Positions 22,950 through 35,000 of a stretch of 64,000 bases of DNA are shown piece by piece (positions within the stretch are counted from its first letter, which is position 1; every line of letters starts with the position of its first letter). Source of the DNA: Carallia brachiata (taxonomy: Eukaryota; Streptophyta; Magnoliopsida; Malpighiales; Rhizophoraceae); NCBI GenBank assembly GCA_021464245.1, contig JADCRB010000069.1:310001-374000 (forward strand), written 5' to 3'. A program made the translations under genes and the position numbers. The notes under the pieces were generated by a model. It was not told the DNA's origin. It did not search any database and was given only the letters and a program-made list of their open reading frames with translations.

Positions 22950-24293
22950 TCATCTGCGGCCGCGACCCCCGCTACCAAAGCCAGAACCAATTCCGGAACC
23001 TTGTCCCGCTCCTGCACCCACGCCAACTCCCACGCCAATGCCAACTCCTACTCCGAATCCTCCACCAGCCCCTGCACCATTGCCACCGCCTAGACCACCT
23101 CCTCCTCCGTTTCCTATTCCCCCACCAGCGCCAAATCCACCTCCACTCCCTGACCCTCCACCTGGCCTGCCACCTCCTCCTCCTCCACCTCCACCGCCCC
23201 CACCACCACCTCCAATACCTCCTCCAGGTCCACCTATGCCTCCTCCAGCTCCAAAGCCTCCACCACTCCCTGATCCACCACCAACACCACCTCCACCACC
23301 ACCACCGAAACCTCCACCTCCACCAACGCCTCCACCTGCTCCACCTCCTATTCCCCCACCAGCTCCGAATCCTCCGCCACTGCCTGCCCCATCTCCAACA
23401 CCACCTCCACCACCACCACCAAAACCTCCACCTCCACCTCCACCAATGCCTCCTCCTGCTCCACCTCCTACTCCCGCACCAGCTCCGAATCCTCCGCCAT
23501 TACCTGAGCCACCTCCAAGACCACCTCCACCACCGCCACCAAAACCACCCCCTCCACCAACTCCTCCTCCTGCTCCACCTCCTATTCCCCCTCCAGCTCC
23601 AAATCCTCCGCCACTACCCGAGCCACCTCCAACACCGCCACCCCCACCACCGCCGAAACCACCCCCTCCACCAACACCTCCTCCAGCTCCAGCGCCTACT
23701 CCTCCTCCAACTCCAAATCCTCCACCATGGCCTGATCCGCCCCCAACGCCACCTCCACCACCACCACCAAGGCCACCGCCTCCACCAACACCTCCAGCAC
23801 CGCTACCTAAACCTCCTCCAGCACCGCCTCCAAATCCTCCACCTCCGCCTAAACCACTACCCGAGCCACCTCCAACACCACCTCCCCCACCACCACCGAG
23901 ACCACCCCCTCCACCAATGCCACCTCCAGCGCCACCGCCTACTCCTCCTCCAGCCCCAAATCCTCCACCACGGCCTGATCCTCCCCCAACACCACCTCCA
24001 CCACCACCACCAAAGCCACCGCCTCCATCAACACCTCCAGCACCGCCACCTAAACCTCCTCCAGCACCGCCTCCAAATCCTCCACCTCCGCCTAAACCAC
24101 CACCTCTATCGCCTCTAAAACCACGTCCACCTCCAAAGCGGCCACCACAACGTCTACTCCAACGACAGTCGTCATAGTCCCCAAATCTATCTTCGTTAAC
24201 CTTCTCGTCGCCAAGTGCGATCGCACTCAACTGAAGAACAATGTAGAGGAAAAGCAAAAACAAAGAAAGCCATTTCGAATTGAGCACACCCAT
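22950..24293 (-). CDS. Secreted glycine-rich cell-wall protein 2
   Basis: ATG at 24291-24293 (MGVLNSKWLSLF) gives a signal peptide aligned with that of the paralogue. TGA at 22950-22952 closes 447 aa. After cleavage near LSAIALG come DDCRWSRRCGGRFGGG and then roughly 350 residues of long-period repeats of the type GGGSGSGGGFGAGGGIGGG with Gly runs. The C-terminus alternates Gly/Val/Ala (GVGIGVGVGVGAGAG) and ends GGRGRR. A class I glycine-rich wall protein is the best call. The long proline-rich frame at 23038-24177 on the other strand is its complement and lacks a signal peptide. Tandem duplicate of 17703-18625, in the same orientation. Confidence 0.88.
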   Translation of the reverse strand: MGVLNSKWLSLFLLFLYIVLQLSAIALGDEKVNEDRFGDYDDCRWSRRCGGRFGGGRGFRGDRGGGLGGGGGFGGGAGGGLGGGAGGVDGGGGFGGGGGGGVGGGSGRGGGFGAGGGVGGGAGGGIGGGGGLGGGGGGGVGGGSGSGLGGGGGFGGGAGGGLGSGAGGVGGGGGLGGGGGGGVGGGSGHGGGFGVGGGVGAGAGGGVGGGGGFGGGGGGGVGGGSGSGGGFGAGGGIGGGAGGGVGGGGGFGGGGGGGLGGGSGNGGGFGAGAGVGGGAGGGIGGGGGGGFGGGGGGGVGDGAGSGGGFGAGGGIGGGAGGGVGGGGGFGGGGGGGVGGGSGSGGGFGAGGGIGGPGGGIGGGGGGGGGGGGGGGRPGGGSGSGGGFGAGGGIGNGGGGGLGGGNGAGAGGGFGVGVGIGVGVGVGAGAGQGSGIGSGFGSGGRGRR

Positions 24294-24366
24294 TTGCCTG
24301 TTTTGGACTGATGGCAAGGAAGATTTCGTGCTGTGTTACTTGCTCTTCTTTGCATGATGAGCTCCA

Positions 24367-24377
24367 TTATATATAAG
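24367..24377 (-). promoter_or_regulatory. TATA box of glycine-rich gene 2
   Basis: CTTATATATAAT on the minus strand lies about 80 bases upstream of the ATG at 24293. Its position and the following words are shared with the promoter of glycine-rich gene 1. Confidence 0.75.
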
Positions 24378-25569
24378 TTTCTAAGACTGGCCAACTCCGG
24401 ACAATTTCGCGTCCAGTTAAGAGCCATTGATTGGTGCATGTTGACGGAACGCGTTGAAACCGTTGGGACAGTGGCGGGACATTTAATGAAAAAAGACTTT
24501 GACTTTGGATATGCATTGACCGATGTGGGATCTTTATACTAAATTATATATAAATATATAAAAAAAACAGTTATGTTACAATTTGATTTAAGTGGTGCTG
24601 TAGCGTGGATATACATTGATTTAAATTTGATTCTTTGTATTAATGCTCTCTTGAATTAAAAGAAAATTTATATATAAGTATAGTAATATGTTTTAAATTC
24701 GTTAATATTGTAGTCGATTTTAACAAAGACTTATTTCAAATTTAAAGTACCTCAGTGGGGTCCTGATTGAATAGAGGTGTTAACGGTATAAAAATCGATC
24801 ACAACCCATATATCCGATAATTATTATATTTATAATAATTTTTTTTTTCAAAAATATATATACATCAGGATTAAGTCGCTGGATTAAAAAAACCTTAGGA
24901 AATTGAAATTATCTATTAAAATTTTGATCTTGAGATAGAATTTAACCAAAAATTGAGGAGCATAGTTACTTTATCAAATAAGACAACCTTTGAATTTGTA
25001 AATAATCTTTTTTTTCTTATTTTTCTTCTAATTTTCTGATAGCCGATCGTATGTACGGATTTTATTTTCTTACTGAAATTAGCATATATGTATATACACA
25101 TGAGGATTTGCTTCACAAAATTTGGATTGCGGTTGACTTGAGGTTGGTGCGGCATTAATGAGTTTGGATTTTCGTCGGATGCATTCAATTAGTGTCTTAC
25201 GCTATAGTTCATTGATTGTTAAATTCCATCTCCATCCTCACCAGAGGAGAAAAAAAAATGAAAGACAAGCACAATCTAGTACGAATTTATGTTTCCTCCA
25301 ATGTTTATAGTTGAAAAATTCATGACTGCCATGGTCCTTAACTTTTTTTTTTCAATCTTGAAGAAATGATTACAACTATATGATTAGAAAATTCATGATT
25401 AACACAGGGCTCGTTTGGTAACAATTTTGTTTCTTATTTTTTGTTTATTTTTCACAAAAAAAAAGAAAATATATTTGGTATTATTTTTATTTTTTATTTT
25501 TTGTTAAAAAGTTAAAAATGTTTAAAAAAAAAACAAACTAAGAAAATAATTAAAGATATCTTTCCTATT

Positions 25570-26500
25570 TTATTTTTCACTTTCTTTTATATACTTTCTC
25601 TCATGACCTTTTTTTTTCCTCTCTCTATCCACTTTTTTTACCATATATCTCTTTACTCATCATCTTTCTATCTCTCTATATTTTTTCTCTCTCTACTATT
25701 TCTCTCTCTAGTAATTCTCTCTCTACACTCTCTCTCCTTTTTCTATCTCTACCATTCTCTCTCTATCCTCTGTCTCTCTTTTTTTTCTCTCTACTCAGTT
25801 TCTCTCTACCCTCTCTTTCCTTTTTCTCTCTCTACGTTCTCTCTACTCACTCTGTGTCTCCTTTTTCTCCCTCAACTATTCTCTCTACCCTCTCTCTCTC
25901 CTTTTTCTCTCTCTACTCACTCTCTCTCATTTTTCTCGCTCTACCATTCTCTTTACTCATTCTCTCTCTACCCTCTCTCTCTCTCTCTTTTTTCTCTCTA
26001 CCATTCTCTCTCTACCCACACTCTCTCTCCTTTTTCTCGTTCTGCTATTCTCTCTCTGCCCTCTTTCTTTACTATTTTCTCTACTCATTCTCTTTCTATT
26101 CAGACTTTCTCTATTTTTTTTTACTTTACCAGTCTCTTTACTCATTCTCTCTCTACCATCTCTCTCATTTTTCTCTCTCTATCATTCTCTCTCTTCTCTT
26201 TCTGTCATTCTCTCTGCTCATTCTCTCTCTTCTCTTTCTGTCATTCTCTCTGCTCATTCTCTCTCTACCCTCTCTCTCTCTTTCTCTCTCACCATTCTGT
26301 TTACTCATTCTTTCGCTACCCTTTCTCTCTCTTTTCTCTTTCCGTCATTCTCTCTACTCATTCTCTTTCTACCCCCTTTCTCTCTCCTTTTTCTCTCTCA
26401 ACTCATTTTCTTTCTACCATCTCTCTCGCTCTCTCATTTTTCTCTTTCTATTCATACTCTTTTTATCATTTCTTTCACTGTCTTTTTTCTATCTACTTTT
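25570..26500 (+). repeat. ~0.9 kb polypyrimidine tract (TTTCTCTCTAC minisatellite-like)
   Basis: The plus strand is almost only C and T, made of variant units such as CATTCTCTCTCTACC and CTCTCTCTCCTTTTTCTCTCTA. All three plus frames stay open for long distances because pyrimidine-only DNA contains few stop codons, producing 225-326 codon frames of Ser/Leu/Phe. These are not genes. The tract is bounded by A/T-rich arms (see findings), so it may be the core of a fold-back element. Confidence 0.85.
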
Positions 26501-27434
26501 TTATTCTTATAGAAAAAAATATAAAAATTAATAGTAATAAGTACAAAAATTTAGTAAATAACAAAAACAGAAAAAAAAAATAAGAAACTAAAAAAAAATG
26601 ATAGCGTCTTTAAATGGATCAATAATTTTTAATTTTTTTGTTTTTAAATCTCAAAGGAGTGGTTACAACGATATAAAAAGAGGAATAAGTAATAAGTGAA
26701 ACTCTGCACGTTGCAATGAGCGACAAACTTCATTATTACTGAAGCGAACCCAACGTCTCACTATATGCACGCCGCTCAATGTATTTGAACCCTTGTTTTT
26801 TTTTTTTGACTGAAAGAAATTTCTCTTTTTATAAGCTTTTTGGATTGGTTTTTTTAGGCGACCCATTAATTTTCTCTCTATTTTTTATCGTAGCAAATAA
26901 AACTTTTTTTTTTTTTTTTTGAAGAATGACGTAGCAAGTAAAACTTTGCTTTCAAATATTGGCGATTACCTGGCATATCCCTCGTTATATCTTTGCACCT
27001 TTGCCTACTGAAATGCAAAATCTTGATTTAAATTGTGGCGCTCTGGTCGCCATGGCTATAAAAGTAAATTGGCTACAGTTGAAAAAATAAAACATGAATT
27101 TCTCAAATATACAAGATGTAGTAATTTTCTGGTTTTCTGGTTATTATTCGAAGTTATTATTAATTTATTGGCAAAAAATTAGCCGAGCAGTATAATTCTG
27201 ATTTTCTTCTGATTAATAAAAATCAAAAGCTAGCTTCGATCAAGGTTCGATCTCTGGCATGACCGATTGTTTATCGATCGACATTAAAAAAAAAAAATCA
27301 TTGCTAATTTATTGAAAAAATGGCACCGCAACAACTGCAATTTATAGACTTGCAACAGCTTGATTTCGGCTTTGCCGGACTGCGACTGCTATCGAAAAAA
27401 GTAAGCATATATATTTTGACAGTACCTATTTTAA

Positions 27435-27590
27435 ATAATATATTAATTAAAATTATGATTGATATTTTTAAAATAAAATTAATAATTTTTAAAATATAAA
27501 AATAATAAAAATTTTAAAAATATTATTTTTATTTTAAAAATATCAATCATAATTTCAATTAGAATAAAATTTAAAATATAAATTTATTCA
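27435..27590. repeat. AT-rich hairpin/fold-back element
   Basis: AATTAAAATTATGATTGAT... (about 27445-27478) is repeated in inverted orientation as ...ATCAATCATAATTTCAATT (about 27525-27560). The intervening bases are also nearly self-complementary. It looks like a small MITE. Confidence 0.7.
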
Positions 27591-30439
27591 AGATATCATT
27601 TTATTTTCATTAAAAAACAATAAATAAAAGAGAAATGAAATCTTACTTTACTGGGTCAACTTTGCCTACTGTAGAACACTTGCTTCAATCCTATCTGTAC
27701 CAAACTCAACTCCATTGTCCGCGTAGACAAGTCTTTTTTTTTTTTTTTTTTTGACTGAATAAGTCTATTAATTGCATAATAATTGCTAACGTCAATCACA
27801 TTTAATCTGTCTCGGGCATGCATGTTCATCTGAATCGTGTGAGCCCACACATTCATTTTATTCGAAATTTAAAAAATGACAAATACAACTAAATTAAAAA
27901 ATTAAGGAAAATCATAATTCCTCTCATTTCTCTTTCCAGCAGAAATGCAGAAAATTTTTCCATTGAAATTCAATCAAAAGAACAAAATTAGAATCAAGAA
28001 AGCAAGGATTGTTAGACGCCGTTTTCGGGTCACAAATCCATCATTGAAATTCCTCCTATTCCTGTAGCATGTAGTAAAGTGATGGTCCTCTTACGGACTA
28101 GCACACAAAAACTCAAATTGTCTCCAATCCCAGTCTCTCTAATTTTATTGTTATTTTGTTTTTCTCTAGACCATACATTTCGATGGAGTTATCGGAAGTA
28201 AAAGCTCGATGCGGATGAGGGCGGGCGTCGCCTGAGCAGTGGGAGAACACCAAGCAGAGGTTCGAAGCTCCGCCTAATCCTCCTGTCCCCTCCTTCAATG
28301 TCCAACAATGGGTTCCTAGCTGAACTGCTGAAGAGACAAAAAAAAAAAAAAAAAAAACAAATGCTCAACACGGGCTATTGCTAGCGGGCTTTCGTTCTGT
28401 TTGCGGCGCCTAGGCAGATTGGCCCAATAAATGAGCGAATTAATTTTTGACCCAATGAATTTGCTCAAAAAATAATTTTCGACCCAATGTAAACATGAAA
28501 ATACGGCGTGTACCAAGGTATGGCATTGCTCCTAGCTGCCTGCACCACGACCCACTTTGCCCCTCCAAATAGTATTTGGCTATTCACCGCTTTCCAATTT
28601 GCGACGCCACACAAATCAGTATATTGTTACAGGACACTTATCACTTAACTCTCAAGAATTTTCTTTGACTCGAGTTTTAAATTAATTAACAATGACATTA
28701 GACGATCAGACTTGAGTAAACAGTAATTGGGAGGATCCCTTTTATAATCTTGACAAAAAAGCAAATGAAAATACAGGAAAAACGAAAAATACAAACCAGA
28801 AAATAGCTCCATGTTTCAATAAAACAGAGATGCCGCGCCTTATTACTCAACATGGCACTGAAAGTGGTAAGTGAGGGGAAGCAGCAGTAACAGATTGTTG
28901 GGCTGGGTACCAACCAATCCAAGATCTCGAACGTGAAAATACTCATGAAGTTTGAAAGGGGGAACTCTATCGCTTTCGCCACGAACCCAAGAACATTGAA
29001 TCCTTAAAAAGCATATTGCCAAGACAGCAGAGACATGTTGGTTATGCAAATCACAAAACCTCCCTCCTCCCAGCTCTTGCTTATGCTCTCCTGACTCTAG
29101 TTCTTTGTTTGTGGACATTTTATGGCCCAGATCCTGGTACCATCATCGAACGGCATTAATGTAATCCATAAACGGATCCACTCCAATTGTATGGTCCAAT
29201 CTTTCATTTGTGATCCTGCTCAGAATGACCAAGCTGCGGAGTTCATCAAATTGCCACTAGTGCATGGGCCCATTATGTAACAGCTTTGAACCTTCTTTGC
29301 TGAGACCAAAGCCCTTTGTTTTGGCATCCTCATGTTACAACTGTAATCCTTGACAATGCGAACTATTAATTAGACAAATTCATGCCTTCGGAAATTACAA
29401 TGTTGCCAGTAAGTTGGCTGTGATTGAAGCTGAGAGAGACCCTTATGATGCCTCGCCTTCCGGGTAAAGGAGCTTCTATTTCTAAAAGTTCAGCATCTCA
29501 TACGTTACAATTAAATAGTTTATGACTATGAAAACAATAATAATAAGAAAAATCAAATTTATCTCTCATATTCAGGAGCATCATTAATCTATTAATTGGT
29601 TATGTCGTCTAATAGCTAAACTAAAATTTGATAGAGAATGAAACGAATTGAAAAAGACAAAAGATGTTGTAAAGTCATGCAAGCTGGTCACAAAAGCCAG
29701 CAATAATTGACTTAATTATTCAGGCTCCACCTTACTCCCTGTCAAGAACTTTTTCTCCAGCTTTTCAGGCTTCTTGTCAATGTGGGGCAATTATCTTGTC
29801 TAGTGGTTTAAAGACAAAAAAAAAAAAAAAAAAAAAAATTGCATTGGCTCTACTTTTCTGAGGAGGAGGATAAGAGGAAACCTAAATTTATCAATGATAA
29901 TCTCAGGCTTCTCAGCTGAACTTGTCTACCAATGAGAGTTCTTGACCTTGTTGGGGAATACAAACCTAAGAATAAGCAACACTTAGATTCATGAATTTGA
30001 CATTACATTTCTAACTCAAATTCAAAATTTTAATTCATTAGAATAGTGAATTCTTCTTATTTATATGTCACTTACTCCTTGCTCTTATTTTCAGTCGAAA
30101 ATTTCTAACCACATAACTCATAACTAAAATCTCAACAATACGCCCAATAAAATCCACTCTAAAGTATAATTTTCATGGCCCTCTATAAATTGTAATCTCT
30201 ATAAATTAGAATCTTCACGGCCTTCACCAGCCATGTTTTCGAACCAATCAAAGTGCGAGATCTAAAGTCTGGGAAATTAATTGTCAAGTGCAAAATTTGG
30301 GCATTATCGGGACCCACGTGCCACTAATACAAGTATACAACCACTATGTCGGCAGGCTTAAGCAATGCGACTACAAAGAAACGTACATGGCAGTACATAT
30401 AAGCAATCCAAATCTGCACGAACGGCTTTATTACGGATA

Positions 30440-30905
30440 TAATATTATTTAGTTTTAAATTTTTTATTTTTTTATTTAAATTTTAAATTTTTTTGACATT
30501 TTATTTCACTCTTAAATTTTTTAATTTTACTCTAAATCAGTCATTTTATTAGTCAAATTGTTATAAATTACTATTGATTAACGAATTTTTTTTAAAAAAG
30601 ATAAAATATACTATTTTAATTCATCAATTAACAAAAATACATTGTATAATTTTAAAAAAATAAAAAAAAACTCAAAATCTCAATTTATATGTTATTATTT
30701 GAAAATAAAATATAAGTATTTAATAACAAAAAAACAATATATTTTATTTTTTTTTAAATTCGTTATTCAACATAATTTTTAATAGTTTAACTAACAAAAA
30801 TTCATTTACAGTAAAATTAAAAGATTTAAAATTAAAATAAAATCTCAAAAAAAATTAAAATTTAAATTAAAAAAAAATTAAAATTTAAAATTAAATAAAT
30901 ACATA
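30440..30905. repeat. AT-rich fold-back element, ~465 bp
   Basis: The left arm (TTAGTTTTAAATTTTTTATTTTTTTATTTAAATT... about 30450-30535) returns inverted at 30805-30900 (ACAGTAAAATTAAAAGATTTAAAATT...AAATTAAATAA). A second pair of internal words (GTCAAATTGTTATAAATTACTATTGATTAACGAA and its inverse) folds inside. No coding capacity; MITE-like. Confidence 0.65.
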
Positions 30906-31370
30906 TGCCTTTTATTACAGCTGATTTGCAAGAGAAGCAGCTTCTTCATGAAGATTATTTTCCAGCTTATATTACAGCATTTGTGCATTTCATGCAAAGG
31001 CCAATTAATTTTTGTGGACACTTGAGAGGCGCCACAGAAAAAAATTTATCTTTCATCAAAAAAAATAAAAGGAAAAACTTTTGATTTTATATTATCAATT
31101 GGTTTTGATGCGGACTGGATAAAAAAAGAAAAAATAGGAGTAAATTATTCAACCGGATATCCTAACGAAATCCTCTTAAAAAATAGAGATCTGAAATTTA
31201 TAAGAATAAAAAAAACTACCTACTATATAACTCCTTATAGAACGGATCTCCATGTCTGTTAATAAAAAATTAAAAAAAAATAAATAAATAGCTTTGATGC
31301 AGATAAGATAATGCGCATAAAAAAAAACCAAAGATAATAATTAACAAGAAATCAAAACATAATACATAGC

Positions 31371-31974
31371 TGTTGTGAATGGACCCACTAGATCACGGAT
31401 CTAACCTGATTAATTTTGCGGAATAAATTTGGCAAAAATAATAACACGACACGACACAAGAATTTACGTGGTTCGGCCTAAAGCCTACGTCCACGGCAAA
31501 GACGATCAGAGAATATTCCACTATCAAAAATAGGAGATTTTACAAGCTGCACACAATATACCTCACTGCCCAAATCCCACATACACCCAATGTCACTCAA
31601 GTATTTCTCTCCAAATACTTTCTCTCTCTTGATTCTCTCACTCTTGGATACCTCTCTCCAAAATCATGGACATATATAGGCATTGGAGTCATCTACATAC
31701 ATTCAAAGTCATCCATGTGAAAAGGATCATTCAAAGTCCAATATGCAACTTCAACATTGGTAGGCTAGTCAAGTTTGGCAACTTCAACTATGGTAGGCTA
31801 GTCAAAGTTTGATAACTTCAACTTTGTCATTGTTAGACCAATAACAAACACATGGTAATTAACTTGTCATAGCAAATTGTGATTTTGCTACCCATGTCAT
31901 CTTCAAAGCCATCAAATTTGACTAATATTTAGGCATGTGTTTCTTGCTCCAATTGCAAGACATCAACTTCAACA
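31371..31974 (-). repeat. 3' LTR of Copia element
   Basis: In element orientation it begins TGTTGAAGTTGATG and ends CCATTCACAACA; the 2-base CA insertion near the end is absent from the other LTR. It includes CT-rich and TATATA words in the promoter zone. Confidence 0.93.
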
Positions 31975-31988
31975 AATCTCCACCTTGG
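31975..31988 (-). other. Polypurine tract of Copia element
   Basis: Minus strand CCAAGGTGGAGATT directly precedes the 3' LTR. Such a purine run primes plus-strand DNA synthesis. Confidence 0.8.
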
Positions 31989-32039
31989 CTTGAATTAGGA
32001 CAAGGTCATCATAATTCTCTAATCGTCTTTCTTCATACC

Positions 32040-35000
32040 TCAATTGTTACGAACACCAATCAAATCCAAACAGTGTTTGAATTTGACTGCAGGAATAGGC
32101 TTCGTCATCATATCTGCAGGATTGTCAACTGTACTGATCTTTTCCACCATGACTTCTCCTTTTGATAATTTCACGGACGAAATGATACCTGACATCAATG
32201 TGCTTAGTTCTCTCGTGATACATTAGATTTTTGGTCAAATGTATAGCACTTTGGCTGTCACAATACACAACAGTAGAACTCTGTTGTAAGCCCAGATCGC
32301 CAACGAGACCTCGCAACCATAATGCTTCTTTCACTGCTTCTGTAACTGCCATGTATTCAGCTTCAGTTGTAGACAAAGCAATTGTAGACTGTAAAATTGC
32401 CTTCCAGCTAATGGCACAATCAGAGAGAGTGAAAACATAACCTGTTAGGGATCTCCTTTTGTCCAAATCACCAGCATAGTCGGAATCGACGTATCCCACT
32501 ATATTTCCACCGGTGTTGCTATTCCTTCTGTACATCAAACCAATGTCTGTGGTTCCTCTGAGATATCGTAAAATCCACTTCACAGCTTCCCAGTGAGCTT
32601 TACCAGGATTTCCCATAAATCTGGAAACGACGCTAACAGCATGTGAAATGTCTGGACGAGTACAGACCATAGCATACATAATGCTACCAACTGCACTGCT
32701 GTATGGAACTCGAACCATTTGCTCCATTTCCTCATTTGTTTGAGGTGACTGTGCTGCAGAGAGTTTGAAGTGACCTGCTAATGGAGTGCACACGGGTTTG
32801 CACTCTTGCATTCCGAAACGTTCCAGAACCTTTTCAATGTACTTTTTCTGTGACAAGTACAAGGTTCCAACGCCACGATCTCTGTGAATCTCCATTCCAA
32901 GTATCTTCTTGGCCGCGCCTAAGTCTTTCATTTCAAACTCACCACTCAGTTGAATCTTCAACTGATTAATTTTCGACATGTTCTTTGCAGCTATCAACAT
33001 GTCATCAACATAGAGCAATAAATAAATAAACGAATCATCTGGCAGCCTTTTGTGATATACACAACTATCATAATTACTTCTAGAGTAACCATTGTTGATC
33101 ATAAAACTGTCAAACCTCTTGTACCACTGCCTGGGCGACTGCTTGAGACCATAAAGTGACTTTTTCAGCAGGCACACATGATCCTCCTTTGTTGGATCTT
33201 CAAAACCTTCTGGCTGACGCATGTAAATCTTCTCATCAAGATTTCCATGCAAGAATGCTGTTTTTACATCGAGTTGCTCCAACTCCAGATCAAATAAGGC
33301 AACTATTGCAAGTAACATTCGAATAGAACTATGCTTTACAACAGGAGAAAAAACTTCATGAAAGTCAATACCTTCTCGCTGTGTAAAGCCTTTTGCAACG
33401 AGACGTGCCTTATACCGCGCATCCTCAGCTCCTGGGATTCCTTCCTTCCGTTTATAGATCCATTTGCACCCAACGATCTTCTGACCCTTCGGTGGCATCA
33501 CCAGCTCCCAAGTTTGATTCTTATGAAGAGACTCAATTTCCTCTGTCATGGCAGTGACCCATCTAGAGGATTCTGGACTAGATACAGCCTCCTTATAAGA
33601 ATTGGGTTCAGAATCATCCATCTCCTCAGCTACAGATAATGCAAATGCAGCTGATCCTGATCTGTATCGTACAGGTGGTCGGATTTCTCTTTTACCTCTG
33701 CGTTTCGCAATACTGTAAGAGTCCTCCTCTGGTTCTGTAGCTTTTGACATCTGCTGCGTAGATTCTGCAGGTTCTGAGTGAACCTCTTGCTCTTCGTTCT
33801 CATCTACCGATTGAGCTATGCTGTCTTCCTGCACCAATTTTGAAGCCTTCACCTCTGGCTCCACCTGCTCGCTGACTTCCTCGTCATCATCAACCATGAT
33901 AGACCCTTCTTTTCCGGGAGCATTGCAGACTCATCAAATGTCACATCTCTGCTGATAATAAATTTAGGTGAATTTGGGTCAACACACCACAGCCTGTATC
34001 CTTTGACCCCTTCTGCATAGCCTAGGAATATGCACTTCTTCGCTCTGGGTCCAAGCTTGTCTTCCTTCACATGAGCATAAGCTGGACAACCAAACACTTT
34101 AAGATTAGAGTAATCAGCAGGAGAACCGGACCATACCTCCTCGGGAGTCTTCAACTCGATAGCTGTTGACGGTGACCGATTGACTAAGTAGCAAGCCATA
34201 TTAACAGCTTCAGCCCAAAAGACTTTTGGTAGCTTTGCCTGCGAGAGCATACATCGAGCTCTCTCCAAGAGTGTTCTGTTCATTCGTTCTGCAACTCCAT
34301 TTTGCTGTGGAGTATGTCTGACTGTGCGATGTCGGACGATACCTTCATTACTGCAAACTTTTCAAATTCACCAGAACAATATTCAAGACCATTATCGGTC
34401 CTCAGACGTTTGATCTTCTTACCAGTCTGCTTCTCGATCAAAGTCTTCCATTCTTTGAATTTGTTGAACACTTCACTCTTCTGTTTAAGAAAATACACCC
34501 ACACTTTCCGTGAAAAATCATCAATGAAAGTTAACAGATATCGTTTACCGCCTTTGGATGGGACAGAGGCAGGTCCCCACAAGTCAGAGTGTATGTAGTC
34601 CACCGTTTGCTTGGTTTTGTGGACAGCAGTACTAAACTTGACTCTGCTTTGTTTTCCGAAGACGCAGTGTTCGCAGAACTCCAACTTGCTTATTTTCTGA
34701 CCTCCAAGCAAACCTCGTTTGCTTAATTCAGTCATGCCTCGCTCGCTCATGTGGCCAAGACGCATGTGCCACAATTGAGTTGTTCTGGAACTTGAATCTG
34801 TTATTGAAACATTAACACCACCAATAACTGTATTACCTTGAAGATAATAGAGGCCATTTGACAGCTTTCCCTTCATCACGATTAGTGCCCCTTTGCAAAC
34901 TCTAAGTACTCCACCTTCAGCTGAGTACCTATAGCCATTAGAATCAAGAATACTCAAAGATATAAGATTCTTTTTAAGCTCTGGAACATGACGAACTTCC

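Larger units (their letters stand above)
24294..31370. other. Long intergenic region without a supported gene
   Basis: It contains the glycine-rich gene 2 promoter, a possible hAT end at about 24777, the polypyrimidine tract (25570-26500), fold-back elements (27435-27590, 30440-30905), T- and A-homopolymers of 19-24 bases (about 26905, 27728, 28340, 29817) and AT-rich DNA. The stretches 28180-28320 and 28850-29500 are less AT-rich but give only interrupted frames; I do not recognise them. Confidence 0.6.

Noticed and set aside
23038..24177. 379-codon proline-rich frame on the plus strand (also 18060-18284)
   Set aside because: Complement of GGN glycine codons. The minus-strand frame has a signal peptide, TATA box and a paralogue; the plus frame has none.
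24774..24910. Possible hAT end TAGAGGTGTTAAC resembling 57225
   Set aside because: Only about 13 bases match, and no opposite end or TSD was found.
25603..26583. 326-codon and overlapping 225-codon open frames rich in Ser, Leu and Phe
   Set aside because: They lie in a pyrimidine-only tract that rarely forms stop codons, and more than one frame is open at once. No domain is visible.
28113..29118. Several 60-94 codon minus-strand frames
   Set aside because: They overlap each other, start at non-ATG codons in part, and show no family features.
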